A DNA stretch of 64,000 bases, taken from positions 2,446,501 through 2,510,500 of the forward strand of contig NZ_AP023361.1 in the NCBI RefSeq assembly GCF_014191545.1, read 5' to 3'. The position numbers and the translations under genes were made by a program. The stretch is from Terrihabitans soli (GTDB lineage: Bacteria > Pseudomonadota > Alphaproteobacteria > Rhizobiales > Methylopilaceae). The notes beneath the pieces were generated by a model that saw only the letters and a program-made list of their open reading frames with translations, had not been told where the DNA came from and did no database searches. How positions within the stretch are numbered: position 1 is the stretch's first letter; the number at the start of each line of letters is the position of its first letter. Below, one piece after another: positions 1-6,804 of this stretch.

Positions 1-13
1 AAGGGATAAGAGA

Positions 14-622
14 ATGTCCAAGGTTATTTTGACCCGCCTCGCTTCCATGATCGAAGCGGCGAACAAGGCGGAAGTGAAGGTTTCGGAGGCCACTTGCGAC
101 GTGGCCGCCATGACGGTTGTCACGCTGAACGCCTTGGGCTTCACGTCCGACGATAAGGCTATCCGCAAAGAAGCCTCTGCCACCGTCACGGAGGCGCTTG
201 ACGCGCTGAAGTCCGAAGGCGTCCGGGGCCAGATCATGGCTTGGGCCAAGCGTGCCGTGCTCGGCGCGTATGGTGCCGATCTTGTGGCCAATGCGAGCCA
301 CCGTGACCAGTTCCTTGCAGTCCGGTCCCGCATGGGTGCCCGTGCATGGCGCGATGTCCGGGGTGAGTTCAGCAAGGGGACCGGCAACGGCCGCGGGGAT
401 GAAGCCAAGGCTAAGGCCAAGGCCACCAATCCCGCCCCGGCGGATGCTTCGGATGACATCCCCGAAGCCACAAACGAAGTGCGCGCGTTGCAGGCCATTG
501 CCGCCATGACCCTCGCGGGTGATGTCGAGGGCCTGAACCGCCTTGCCGAGAAAATCCTCTCGGCAATCGACGAAGCGGCCAAGGTTGCCGCCCCGTCCGA
601 AGAAGTCCCCCTCGCGGCCTAA
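14..622 (+). CDS. Phage protein of unknown function (202 aa)
   Basis: Begins MSKVILTRLASM with an AAGGGATAAGAG leader just upstream. The protein is alanine-rich and looks helical in its first 110 residues, followed by a low-complexity Lys/Ala/Pro linker (about residues 128-145) and a helical C-terminal segment. I do not recognise the family. It is the first gene of the visible element, and a strong GC hairpin follows its stop. Expression as a real protein is supported by open length and codon use, but no function can be assigned. Confidence 0.7.
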   Translation: MSKVILTRLASMIEAANKAEVKVSEATCDVAAMTVVTLNALGFTSDDKAIRKEASATVTEALDALKSEGVRGQIMAWAKRAVLGAYGADLVANASHRDQFLAVRSRMGARAWRDVRGEFSKGTGNGRGDEAKAKAKATNPAPADASDDIPEATNEVRALQAIAAMTLAGDVEGLNRLAEKILSAIDEAAKVAAPSEEVPLAA

Positions 623-647
623 CCCCTCCAAAGGGCCGCGACCCTCC

Positions 648-675
648 GCCCCTCCCGTGTCTCAGCGGGAGGGGC
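648..675 (+). terminator. GC-rich hairpin, possible terminator without T tract
   Basis: GCCCCTCCCG and CGGGAGGGGC form a perfect 10-bp stem around an 8-nt loop, 25 bases after the stop of the gene ending at 622. No T run follows, so intrinsic termination would be weak. It could instead protect the mRNA 3' end. The rest of 623-770 shows nothing else I can name. Confidence 0.45.
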
Positions 676-770
676 ACCCCCTCCCGTCTGTACATCCTAA
701 TTCTGGCCCTGCGGCCCGAAGCTGATGGCGCGCGAGAGCAAACCCAAAATTTATTCGGGGCACGAATTCC

Positions 771-1184
771 ATGAACCGCCAAACCATCCGGGTCAGACCC
801 GAAGAGAAATTCGCTTTGCCGAAAACCGAGGCGCAGGTTCTGGAACGTCTCTTCTTTGAGACGGAGCCTGGACCTCAACCGACAGACTTTGCTCTGGAGG
901 GGTCTCGTGCCGTCTTCGATCCGCTCGTCGGCTGGGTCATCCAGCGGCGGCGCGATGGCGAGTGGCAGGACTACTACCGTCCTCCTCGCAAATCTTACCG
1001 CGGTAAGAGACCGCGCCGGGCTCCGGTCCCGGTCCAGAGCGAGGGCCGTGATTACACGGTCTTCGATAGGACGACCGGCGCACGGCTCTGGACCGTGACG
1101 GGCGATGCCTACCATGCGGCTGGCGAGATATGCCGGCTGGTCGAACGGTCGGGCGGCAATCTGGGGGACATCTATGTCCGATAG
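771..1184 (+). CDS. Phage protein of unknown function (137 aa)
   Basis: Starts MNRQTIRVRPEEKF. The middle (residues 68-88) is strongly basic (Arg/Lys/Pro), which would suit nucleic-acid contact. The C-terminal part is an ordinary mixed alpha/beta stretch. One copy of the CTTACCGCGGTAAG palindrome lies inside the coding sequence at residues Ser-Tyr-Arg-Gly-Lys. The stop overlaps the start of the next gene. No family recognised and no strong Shine-Dalgarno visible. Confidence 0.6.
   Translation: MNRQTIRVRPEEKFALPKTEAQVLERLFFETEPGPQPTDFALEGSRAVFDPLVGWVIQRRRDGEWQDYYRPPRKSYRGKRPRRAPVPVQSEGRDYTVFDRTTGARLWTVTGDAYHAAGEICRLVERSGGNLGDIYVR
994..1007 (+). repeat. CTTACCGCGGTAAG palindrome, copy 1
   Basis: Exact 14-bp palindrome, one of three exact copies (994, 4199, 7315) plus a 13/14 copy (7819). 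This copy lies inside a gene, unlike the others, which are between genes. Confidence 0.75.
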
Positions 1185-1419
1185 ATACGCCACCGCCAAC
1201 TTGCTTCTGCAGTCGAACTCCCGTGCCGGGATCAGGCTCTGGCTCGCAGAATACGGGGCGACCTCCCGTACCGACATCGTCAAGGCGCTCGAAAAGCGCC
1301 TCGAAATTTTCGCGACCGACCGGGATGAGGTTCTGGCTCGGGCTCGAGAAAGCGCAACCCAATTCATCAACCGTCCCCGGCCTTGGCTCGGGCGAACCAT
1401 TCTGGAGGCACACCCATGA
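1174..1419 (+). CDS. Phage protein of unknown function (81 aa)
   Basis: I place the start at the ATG of MSDRYATANLL, which overlaps the preceding stop (ATGTCCGATAG), so translation is probably coupled. The product is a small helical protein with an acidic/basic heptad-like segment (residues 30-60) and a basic C-terminus. No family recognised. Its own stop overlaps the next start. Confidence 0.6.
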   Translation: MSDRYATANLLLQSNSRAGIRLWLAEYGATSRTDIVKALEKRLEIFATDRDEVLARARESATQFINRPRPWLGRTILEAHP

Positions 1420-1649
1420 CCAATACTCCTGCTGGCATTCGTCAGCCGCGCCATTACGTGATCCTGTCTTTCGACGGCGAGCGTGAGATCGGCCACGGCA
1501 TCGTCGACTGGTCCGATAAGGAAGACCGCCGCAAATTCGCGCGCCGGTCGGACAAGGCCATGCGTGCCGGCCACATCGTCACGACCTGGAAACCGAACCA
1601 CAATCCGAACGGGGGCCATCATGGACAACACGGACACGCGGCTCGCTGA
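1416..1649 (+). CDS. Phage protein of unknown function (77 aa)
   Basis: Start chosen at ATG of MTNTPAGIRQ, preceded by GGAGGC and overlapping the previous stop. The core (YVILSFDGEREIGHGIVDW) looks like a small beta structure. The C-terminus is His/Gly/Asn-rich (NPNGGHHGQHGH) and could bind a metal, though this is only composition. The end of the gene overlaps the following membrane miniprotein in another frame. Confidence 0.6.
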   Translation: MTNTPAGIRQPRHYVILSFDGEREIGHGIVDWSDKEDRRKFARRSDKAMRAGHIVTTWKPNHNPNGGHHGQHGHAAR

Positions 1650-1710
1650 GCTGTTCGGCGTGCTCGTCGTAGTCGGGTTCTTTGTGTTCCTGAGTGCGGT
1701 GGCGCCATGA
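1621..1710 (+). CDS. 29-aa single-span membrane miniprotein
   Basis: ATG at 1621 opens a 29-codon frame: a polar start (MDNTDTRLAELF), then about 17 hydrophobic residues (GVLVVVGFFVFLSAVA) forming one transmembrane segment, then Pro and stop. It overlaps the 3' end of the previous gene and ends in an ATGA overlap with the next gene at 1707, so it fits the coupled-translation pattern of this region. Small phage membrane proteins can be holins, spanins or superinfection factors. Nothing here distinguishes them. Confidence 0.5.
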   Translation: MDNTDTRLAELFGVLVVVGFFVFLSAVAP

Positions 1711-2090
1711 CCGGGCTCTACCTTCATCTTATGGAAGTCGGTCCAGAGCCCGTCCCGTTCTCTAACTTGCTGGTTGGAGAAACATACACCGAGGTTTCGC
1801 GCGCGATACTAATTCGGGCTCGGGACCGGGTGAAAGCGGGATGGTCGCAACAGGCTTTTGCCAGAGATGGTGAAGACCGGCCGACATCCGAATGGTCACC
1901 GACCGCCGTCCGTTGGGATGCGATGGGTTCCGTATGGGCGGTCGGTGGAACTCTGGCCGAGATCAACTTCCTACGCTCGTTCCTACCGTTAGGGAGCGGA
2001 GGGCTGCTGACGTGGAACGACGATCCAGAGCGATCACCTGAACAGGTGATCCAACTGTTCGACGACGCGATCTCCGTACTTACTGTGTGA
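1707..2090 (+). CDS. DUF6197-like protein, divergent paralog 1 of 5
   Basis: 127 aa. Shares the outline of the four paralogs at 2594-4197: a Trp followed by a basic/Ala-Arg-Asp stretch (W-SQQAFARDG), a small-residue hydrophobic box, and a C-terminal Trp/Phe-Asn-Asp-Asp with a helix ending in D-x-A-I (WNDDPERSPEQVIQLFDDAI). It lacks the Cys-Leu-x-Gly-Ala box of the others (here VWAVGGTL), so it is the most diverged copy. The family name is from memory of a Pfam domain of unknown function. No biochemical role is known to me. Confidence 0.6.
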   Translation: MTGLYLHLMEVGPEPVPFSNLLVGETYTEVSRAILIRARDRVKAGWSQQAFARDGEDRPTSEWSPTAVRWDAMGSVWAVGGTLAEINFLRSFLPLGSGGLLTWNDDPERSPEQVIQLFDDAISVLTV

Positions 2091-2102
2091 GTGCTCCCAT
2101 CC

Positions 2103-2161
2103 TTTTCTCTTCTCTTTTTCTCTTCTCTAAGATCAAGAGTTGGAGAAAGAGAAGAGAGAGT
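2103..2161 (+). repeat. Polypyrimidine direct repeat facing a polypurine run (hairpin)
   Basis: TTTCTCTTCTCT occurs twice in tandem (about 2104-2128), followed after 14 bases by GAGAAAGAGAAGAGAGAG. The two halves can pair as a long CTCTTCTCT/AGAGAAGAG stem. It lies between the gene ending at 2090 and the HNH-like gene, and is the only homopurine/homopyrimidine block in the element. Possible terminator, RNA processing site or regulator site. Confidence 0.55.
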
Positions 2162-2244
2162 TAGGTTTGTCAGTGGGGTATTTGATCTCACGCAGAGAGA
2201 TTTTTTATTCCGACAGAAGAAGTCAAGAATATGTAAAGGGTGAA

Positions 2245-2628
2245 ATGCCCGAAAACAAACCTAACGATCCTCGATCCCGCATCTTGCGTCTCATTCAGGA
2301 TCACTCCGACGAAAACGCCTGTTGGCTGTGGACCGGGGCCATGCACCCCCGCGTCCGTACGACCATGCAGTCGAAAGGTTGGTTCGGCAAGCCTCGAACC
2401 GTTACCAAAATACCGAAGCCGGTCATCTCGATAAACGGGAAGCCCGTCTCGGTGGTGCGTGCCCTCTGTCCCGATCTCCCACGCGGAGTTCGCATCTTCA
2501 ACACCTGCGGTCACGACCGTTGCGTGAACCTGAAGCATCACACCTTCAAGGGCACGTTCAACCGGCGCACCGAGACCCAGACTGAGGTTCCTTATGAATA
2601 CCGATCAACTGATCCAGAGCCATCCTAA
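2245..2628 (+). CDS. HNH-like homing endonuclease-type phage protein (127 aa)
   Basis: Start chosen at the ATG of MPENKPND, with AAAGGGTGAA before it. Visible motifs are an N-terminal CWLWTG box, a central strand with conserved-looking Arg-Ala-Leu (SVVRALCPDLPRG), and a C-terminal CGHDRCVNLKHH zinc/active-site segment. This combination is typical of short phage HNH endonucleases of the CWxWxG type, which nick or cut DNA using a His/Asn/His metal site. The protein ends soon after the motif. Its 3' end overlaps the next gene by 35 bases. It may be a free-standing homing enzyme or a host-directed nuclease. Confidence 0.65.
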   Translation: MPENKPNDPRSRILRLIQDHSDENACWLWTGAMHPRVRTTMQSKGWFGKPRTVTKIPKPVISINGKPVSVVRALCPDLPRGVRIFNTCGHDRCVNLKHHTFKGTFNRRTETQTEVPYEYRSTDPEPS

Positions 2629-2941
2629 CCCGGCTCTCCTGATCCTTCGGGGCGTGCGTCTCATTCTCAAGTCTCGCAGACGTTGGACCAAGGGTGCAAT
2701 GGCACGCGACCGTTTCGGTGAGACGGTTATGTCCTATGGAAGCGATGCTTCGTGTTTCTGTCTTTACGGCGCGGTTCGTCGTGCTTCGGATGAGCTGGGG
2801 CTCACCTCTTATCGAAGCTGGGCGATCACCAGCCTGAACACTGCGGCCGGCGGCTGCATGATCACATTCAATGACCGGGAGAAAACCCGGCACCAGGATG
2901 TGATTGCTCTGCTCGACCGAGCGATCCAGGAGGCGGCATGA
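2594..2941 (+). CDS. DUF6197-like protein, paralog 2 of 5
   Basis: 115 aa. Residues 11-25 (HPNPALLILRGVRLI) are nearly the same as in the paralog at 3264, so those two are the closest pair. Family marks: RRWTKGAMARDRFG, the box CFCLYGAVRRA, and TFNDREKTRHQDVIALLDRAI at the end. It overlaps the HNH gene upstream and the next paralog downstream (ATGA at 2938), forming one translational unit. Role unknown. The conserved Cys-rich box and FND motif suggest a small folded domain rather than a structural filler. Confidence 0.7.
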   Translation: MNTDQLIQSHPNPALLILRGVRLILKSRRRWTKGAMARDRFGETVMSYGSDASCFCLYGAVRRASDELGLTSYRSWAITSLNTAAGGCMITFNDREKTRHQDVIALLDRAIQEAA

Positions 2942-3267
2942 ACGAGCTGGTGCTGAACCTGCAAAAGGTTCGTGAATATCTGACGCCGAAAGGCCGATGG
3001 ACTCAACGTGCACTCTTTCGGGATGCGGCGGGGAACTCAATCTCCACGCTCGACGAATACGAGAACCGGGCGACCTGTGCGTGCCTACTCGGTGCAATCC
3101 ACATCTCGGTTCCGCCTCAACATATCGATTCCGTTAAGCGGGCGATTGTGGGCCAACTTCCACCGTCCGCGGCGGGTGTCATTCATTGGTTCAACGATGA
3201 TCTCGGCACGAGACAGAGCGATGTTCTGGCCGTGATCGACCGAGCGATTGAGAAGGTGGCGGCATGA
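2938..3267 (+). CDS. DUF6197-like protein, paralog 3 of 5
   Basis: 109 aa. Shows GRWTQRALFRDAAG, the box CACLLGAIH and WFNDDLGTRQSDVLAVIDRAI. It starts inside the stop of paralog 2 and ends inside the start of paralog 4, both as four-base ATGA overlaps. It lacks the HPNPALLILRG opening shared by paralogs 2 and 4, so the array was not made by simple head-to-tail copying of one unit. Confidence 0.7.
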   Translation: MNELVLNLQKVREYLTPKGRWTQRALFRDAAGNSISTLDEYENRATCACLLGAIHISVPPQHIDSVKRAIVGQLPPSAAGVIHWFNDDLGTRQSDVLAVIDRAIEKVAA

Positions 3268-3626
3268 ACGTCTATAAGAAAATCCAGAATCATCCGAACC
3301 CGGCCCTGTTAATTCTTCGGGGCGTTCGGCTCATTCTGTCGGACCCGAAACGATGGACGAAGGGTTCTCTCGCGAGAACGTCTCGCGGCAAAGAGGTCAC
3401 CGAGGTGTCTCCTTCGGCTTCTTGCTTCTGTCTCGAGGGTGCTCTGTTCCGAGCCGAACACGAGTTGAAGCTTTCGAATATCGATCGGGTATCCGCCCGC
3501 AGCATCATCCAGAGTGTGCTGCCGAAACCGTTCGGCATGTCGATCTGGCTCTTCAACGACAGTAAGCGCACCTCGCACAAGCGGCTGCTGAAGGTCATCG
3601 ACCTCGCGATCAAGGAAGCGGCGTAA
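3264..3626 (+). CDS. DUF6197-like protein, paralog 4 of 5
   Basis: 120 aa. Opens MNVYKKIQNHPNPALLILRG, matching paralog 2. Carries KRWTKGSLARTSRG, the CFCLEGALFRA box and WLFNDSKRTSHKRLLKVIDLAI. In the last motif the usual Ala/Asp before VLA is Lys-Arg, so this copy has drifted there. Start overlaps the stop of paralog 3. No function known. Confidence 0.7.
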   Translation: MNVYKKIQNHPNPALLILRGVRLILSDPKRWTKGSLARTSRGKEVTEVSPSASCFCLEGALFRAEHELKLSNIDRVSARSIIQSVLPKPFGMSIWLFNDSKRTSHKRLLKVIDLAIKEAA

Positions 3627-3878
3627 ATGCTCGAACTTGTTGTCTCGCGTACCGACGACATCGACCCCGAACAGCCTGACCCCGGTCCTCCGGCCGGAAC
3701 GGTCTGCAGAGTTCTGGGTCGCACCCGTGAAGGGAACCTGATCCTCGAAGGCTGGCCGGCGCCGGCGACCCCCTCCTTCCTCGAAGGTTGGATGGCCGAG
3801 GACTTTCGACCCGCATGTTCTCAGGAGCGTCTCGACTATGAGAGACATCTTCATCAACGCGAGGAAGTGGCTCGCTGA
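3627..3878 (+). CDS. Phage protein of unknown function (83 aa)
   Basis: ATG follows directly on the preceding TAA. The protein is acidic and Pro-rich at the start (DDIDPEQPDPGPPAG) and has a short beta-like middle (VCRVLGRTREGNLILEGWPAP). The last 40 bases overlap the next paralog in another frame. It interrupts the DUF6197-like array. No family recognised. Confidence 0.55.
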   Translation: MLELVVSRTDDIDPEQPDPGPPAGTVCRVLGRTREGNLILEGWPAPATPSFLEGWMAEDFRPACSQERLDYERHLHQREEVAR

Positions 3879-4197
3879 CCCCAAGCACTGGGTTCAGGGC
3901 GAGCTGTGCGTATACGACGACGTTAACAATCCCGATCTCAGAAAGGTGTCCTGCACCTGTCTGATGGGGGCTCTTGATCGTGCCTCTTCGATCAAGGCAA
4001 ACGACGCGCTGATATGGGCTGACTATGACGTCCTCGCATTCTTGAGGAAGTTCATCCCCAACACTGGTGATGGCAACGACATCGCCGGGTTCAACGATGA
4101 CACCAACACGACGCACGCCGATGTCCTGGCCGTGCTCGACCGCGCTATCGCGGCCTGCCCGTTGACCGAGGTCGAGAACCCGGTCGCCCACCACTGA
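3838..4197 (+). CDS. DUF6197-like protein, paralog 5 of 5
   Basis: 119 aa. Begins MRDIFINARKWLADPKHW, close in layout to the Trp motif of the others, then CTCLMGALDRA, and GFNDDTNTTHADVLAVLDRAI near the end, with a 12-residue C-terminal extension. The Cys-x-Cys-Leu-x-Gly-Ala box is intact. It overlaps the upstream gene by 41 bases. A palindrome that also covers the next gene's ribosome binding site follows its stop. Confidence 0.7.
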   Translation: MRDIFINARKWLADPKHWVQGELCVYDDVNNPDLRKVSCTCLMGALDRASSIKANDALIWADYDVLAFLRKFIPNTGDGNDIAGFNDDTNTTHADVLAVLDRAIAACPLTEVENPVAHH

Positions 4198-4198
4198 T

Positions 4199-4212
4199 CT
4201 TACCGCGGTAAG
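4199..4212 (+). promoter_or_regulatory. CTTACCGCGGTAAG palindrome, copy 2, over a ribosome binding site
   Basis: Exact copy of the repeated palindrome. Its last bases plus the following GAACC form the Shine-Dalgarno region of the gene at 4221. A bound protein or an RNA hairpin here could block expression of that gene. This is an inference from position. Confidence 0.6.
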
Positions 4213-4220
4213 GAACCTTC

Positions 4221-4796
4221 ATGCAGATCACCCTCAAAAGGGCTTTGAAACTCCGTAAGGAGATCGAGGCCACGCTCGCCGCGGCGAAGCTCGAGACCCG
4301 AGCCTCCTTCTCCCTTCTGGTCCCCAAGGTCCAGACCGATCTCGAAGACGTTATCAAACTCACCCAGGGTGAGCTGATCGCGAAAGCCCGCCGTCTCATT
4401 GAGCTGTCGACCGTTCTTCGCGTCCTTCGCATCGACATTTCGCAGGCCAATGCCAACGCCGGCGTCGATACACTGCTGGCCGAGATCGCTGATCGTGAGC
4501 GGGTGATGAAGCTCCTGAAATCGATCACCGACGCGGCGCCGATGGCAAGCATCGAACAGCTGACCGCTACCAAGGATCGCGCGGTCAAGAAGCTTGACGA
4601 TCCCGATTATTCGTCGGACTCGCTTGCGACCAATCTCGTCGACGACACAATCCGCGAGGAACTGTCGAAAGAAATTCTGAGCCTGAAGCGCACCAAGGAG
4701 ACGCTCGAAGACGAGCGTGCGGCGCTGAATGGCTCCACCCGCATAACTCTCACGAAGACGCAGGTCGAAACCCTCACGGGCTTCGGCTTGCTCTGA
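4221..4796 (+). CDS. Coiled-coil phage protein of unknown function (191 aa)
   Basis: Starts MQITLKRALKLRKEIE with AAGGAACC upstream. Almost the whole protein reads as amphipathic helix: heptad-like stretches at residues 5-75 and 125-170, with a short linker around residue 130 (DDPDYSSD). It resembles small phage structural or scaffold-like helical proteins in composition only, and I do not recognise a family. It is the last gene before a 360-base gap and the first tRNA. Confidence 0.7.
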   Translation: MQITLKRALKLRKEIEATLAAAKLETRASFSLLVPKVQTDLEDVIKLTQGELIAKARRLIELSTVLRVLRIDISQANANAGVDTLLAEIADRERVMKLLKSITDAAPMASIEQLTATKDRAVKKLDDPDYSSDSLATNLVDDTIREELSKEILSLKRTKETLEDERAALNGSTRITLTKTQVETLTGFGLL

Positions 4797-5160
4797 GTGA
4801 GAGCGGGGAGACTGACTCGAAGTGCAAAGCCCTGCCGATGGGGTCAATTGTCGGATTGGCAAACCTACTGTCTCTAGTAGCCGGCCCATAACGGCGACCC
4901 TCGCGGTCTCCTGTCCATAGTCGCCGGTCATCATAGACGTTTGTGGTTCGTGCCTCGTCGATCGTCGATCGTTCCTTGTCCTGCACCTCGGCATCAGTCT
5001 CCCCACCTAATTGGGTTGGGTCCAGCGTCCACCAAGAGTTGGCTTGTCTCACCCTCCGACGCGCGTCGGTTGGGACAAACGAGCGTGCGGCCGATGAGGT
5101 GGAACTGATCCAGACGTCCCGGCACTGATCAATCGCCCCGTCGGCCCAACCCTTTCTTTT
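4797..5160. other. 364-base stretch without a convincing gene
   Basis: Lies between the coiled-coil gene and the first tRNA. A minus-strand frame of 92 codons (5052-4774) is open, but its composition looks random and no ribosome binding site stands out. Short inverted repeats are present (ATCGTCGATCGT region near 4957, GACGCGCGTC near 5058). I see no tRNA fold. Confidence 0.4.
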
Positions 5161-5237
5161 GCTCCCTTCGTCTAGCGGTCTAGGACGCCTCCCCTCTCAG
5201 GGAGGAAACGGTGGCTCGTATCCATCAGGGAGCGCCA
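5161..5237 (+). tRNA. tRNA-Glu(CUC)-like, copy 1, with 18-nt anticodon arm
   Basis: Full cloverleaf with encoded CCA: acceptor GCTCCCT/AGGGAGC with discriminator G, Glu-type D arm (GTCTAGCGGTCTAGGAC), T stem GGTGG/CCATC. The anticodon arm is 18 nt instead of 17: CCTCCC-CTCTCA-GGGAGG, meaning a 6-bp stem with a 6-nt loop, or a 5-bp stem with an 8-nt loop. The T loop begins CTCG rather than TTCG, so this copy may be weaker. Compared with copies 2 and 3 the anticodon stem differs by two compensated base pairs. Confidence 0.85.
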
Positions 5238-5254
5238 ATTCTTACGGAGAAGGT

Positions 5255-5470
5255 ATGCGCGAAGCTCTTCTTACATTCGTCGTGTTCGGCCCGGCTCTCG
5301 CCTTGGTGTTTGCTGCGGCTCGCCGGCTTTCCCATCGGTACAAGCGAAAAGCTCCGGTCGAGATGGAAACTATCACCATCCGGACGCTCGGTTATACGGA
5401 CGGAAACTTCAGCTATCACAGTGACCGGCCAATCTCGATCCAGATCACGCGCCCGAAACTCGCGAGGTAA
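5255..5470 (+). CDS. Small membrane-anchored phage protein (71 aa)
   Basis: ATG of MREALLTFVVFG follows GGAGAAGGT. Residues 4-24 (ALLTFVVFGPALALVFAAA) form one membrane segment, followed by a basic patch (RRLSHRYKRK) that would sit in the cytoplasm and a 40-residue soluble tail. Starts 17 bases after the tRNA, so both may come from one transcript. Function unknown. Confidence 0.6.
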   Translation: MREALLTFVVFGPALALVFAAARRLSHRYKRKAPVEMETITIRTLGYTDGNFSYHSDRPISIQITRPKLAR

Positions 5471-5472
5471 CA

Positions 5473-6102
5473 ATGTTCACAAGCACCTTCTGTTACCGGG
5501 GTCAGATCGACTTCCCGGAGTTCAGTGGTCTGCGCGTCATGATGATGCCGGTTGTATTGGGCGACCTCGGGTCAATCCCGGACATGCTCGCCTCGTATCG
5601 TGGTGTTCTGACCAAACTCTTCGCTCTCGGTGGCCATGCCGGTTCCGTCGGCTATGTCACCATCGACGAGAAACATCTCACTCCGGGTGACACAACCCGC
5701 CGCGGCGGTCTCCACGTTGATGGTGTCTATCAGGGGAAGATGGGGGCTTGGGGTGGCGGTGGCGGTTGGGGTTCTGTCGGCAACGGAATGCTGACGGTCT
5801 CCAGCTATCCGGCCTGTCGGGCATGGAACCAGCACTTCATCGGAATGCCGGGCGACGAGGGTGAATGCGACCATCTGATCGACCAGCTCGATCCGAAGGC
5901 CGAGCGCGTCTTCGGCGCCGGCGAGGTCTACTGGCTCGATGGTCTCTGTGTACACGAGTCCATGCCGGTCCCCGAAGAAACTGACCGGCAGTTCATCCGG
6001 CTTTCGCTCCCGAGCAACGGCCCGTGGTTCGAAGGTTACACGGAGAACCCTCTCGGCATTCGCCCGAGCGGTGAAATCCTTCCTCGTCGCGAATTCATGT
6101 GA
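5473..6102 (+). CDS. Possible 2-oxoglutarate/Fe(II) dioxygenase-like phage protein (209 aa)
   Basis: No close family name comes to mind, but the layout suits the double-stranded beta-helix oxygenases: His81-x-Asp83 in GGLHVDG, a Gly-rich loop (residues 94-104), then His161 in the segment EVYWLDGLCVHESMP and Arg172/Arg176 in RQFIRLSLPS, which would be the distal His and the 2-oxoglutarate Arg. The C-terminus (PWFEGYTENPLG) is Trp/Tyr-rich. Such enzymes hydroxylate proteins, small molecules or DNA bases. Metal and cofactor use here is inference. Starts 2 bases after the membrane protein. Confidence 0.5.
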   Translation: MFTSTFCYRGQIDFPEFSGLRVMMMPVVLGDLGSIPDMLASYRGVLTKLFALGGHAGSVGYVTIDEKHLTPGDTTRRGGLHVDGVYQGKMGAWGGGGGWGSVGNGMLTVSSYPACRAWNQHFIGMPGDEGECDHLIDQLDPKAERVFGAGEVYWLDGLCVHESMPVPEETDRQFIRLSLPSNGPWFEGYTENPLGIRPSGEILPRREFM

Positions 6103-6109
6103 GGCGGAA

Positions 6110-6325
6110 ATGAGGATCAAAGGCAAGCCCGTGCTTACGGGTAACAAGCGGCTTCGCCGTGGCTTCCTCGGCCGAGCGGTGATGCAGGTCGAGATCGAAA
6201 TCCCCACCGGTGTCGCTTTCGGCGGCAAGGATTACTGGACTTCTGGTCGACGCTATTGGCGTGACGCCCGGTGGTCTGATGTCCAGACGCGAGAAGCTCC
6301 CTTCTATGTGAAGGTCGCGGCGTAA
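6110..6325 (+). CDS. Phage protein of unknown function (71 aa)
   Basis: Start at ATG of MRIKGKPVLTGNKR, preceded by GAGGCGGAA. Basic N-terminus followed by beta-like segments and several Trp/Tyr (YWTSGRRYWRDARW). Ends in an overlap with the next start. No family recognised. Confidence 0.55.
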   Translation: MRIKGKPVLTGNKRLRRGFLGRAVMQVEIEIPTGVAFGGKDYWTSGRRYWRDARWSDVQTREAPFYVKVAA

Positions 6326-6516
6326 TGGCAAATCGCTACATCGTTGCTCGAAACACCGAAACCGGTCGGTGGGAGATCACCGCCGAATACCCGGAATCTG
6401 ACGGGACGGTCCTCACTCAAAAGCTCGAACGTGATTACGAGACGCAAGCTCTCGCTGCGTCCTGTGCCCGGTTTGTCTCCGGCATCGGAGATCAGGTCAT
6501 CGTCCACACCTCGTAA
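6325..6516 (+). CDS. Phage protein of unknown function (63 aa)
   Basis: MANRYIVARNTETGRWEI. Short alpha/beta protein whose start overlaps the preceding stop (TAATG). Seven bases after its stop the second tRNA begins. No recognisable motif. Confidence 0.55.
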   Translation: MANRYIVARNTETGRWEITAEYPESDGTVLTQKLERDYETQALAASCARFVSGIGDQVIVHTS

Positions 6517-6522
6517 CCAATT

Positions 6523-6599
6523 GCTCCCTTCGTCTAGCGGTCTAGGACGCCGGCCCTCTCAGGCCGGAAACGGTGGTTCGTATCCATCAGGGAGCGCCA
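6523..6599 (+). tRNA. tRNA-Glu(CUC)-like, copy 2, with 18-nt anticodon arm
   Basis: 77 nt with encoded CCA. Same acceptor, D arm and variable loop as copy 1. Anticodon arm CCGGCC-CTCTCA-GGCCGG (18 nt), T loop standard TTCGTAT. Differs from copy 3 at no position I can see. Sits between two small genes. Confidence 0.88.
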
Positions 6600-6618
6600 A
6601 TTCATAGAGAGGTTCGTA

Positions 6619-6804
6619 ATGGCAAGCCGGGACGACATGGTCGCGTATCTCGTCAGGTTCCATTCGATCGAGCAAATTGCCGAGCGGCTTCTCGACAAAA
6701 TGACAAAGGCCGAACAGCGGCAGCTCGACCAAGAGACAACGCAATATGTTCGGAACAACTCCCCCGAGGAACAGAAACGTCGCCGGAGGAAGTATGCACC
6801 CTAG
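6619..6804 (+). CDS. Small helical phage protein (61 aa)
   Basis: MASRDDMVAYLVRFHSIEQ with GAGAGG upstream. Two predicted helices and a very basic end (EEQKRRRRKYAP). May bind nucleic acid, judging only from charge. Located just after tRNA copy 2. Confidence 0.55.
   Translation: MASRDDMVAYLVRFHSIEQIAERLLDKMTKAEQRQLDQETTQYVRNNSPEEQKRRRRKYAP

Noticed and set aside
411-1727. 438-codon open frame on the minus strand
   Set aside because: It lies opposite several coupled plus-strand genes, has no family motif and is Arg/Pro-rich, as expected for the antisense of GC-rich genes.
4774-5052. 92-codon minus-strand frame in the gap before the first tRNA
   Set aside because: No ribosome binding site or domain, and residue use looks random. 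Kept only as a remark in the gap entry.
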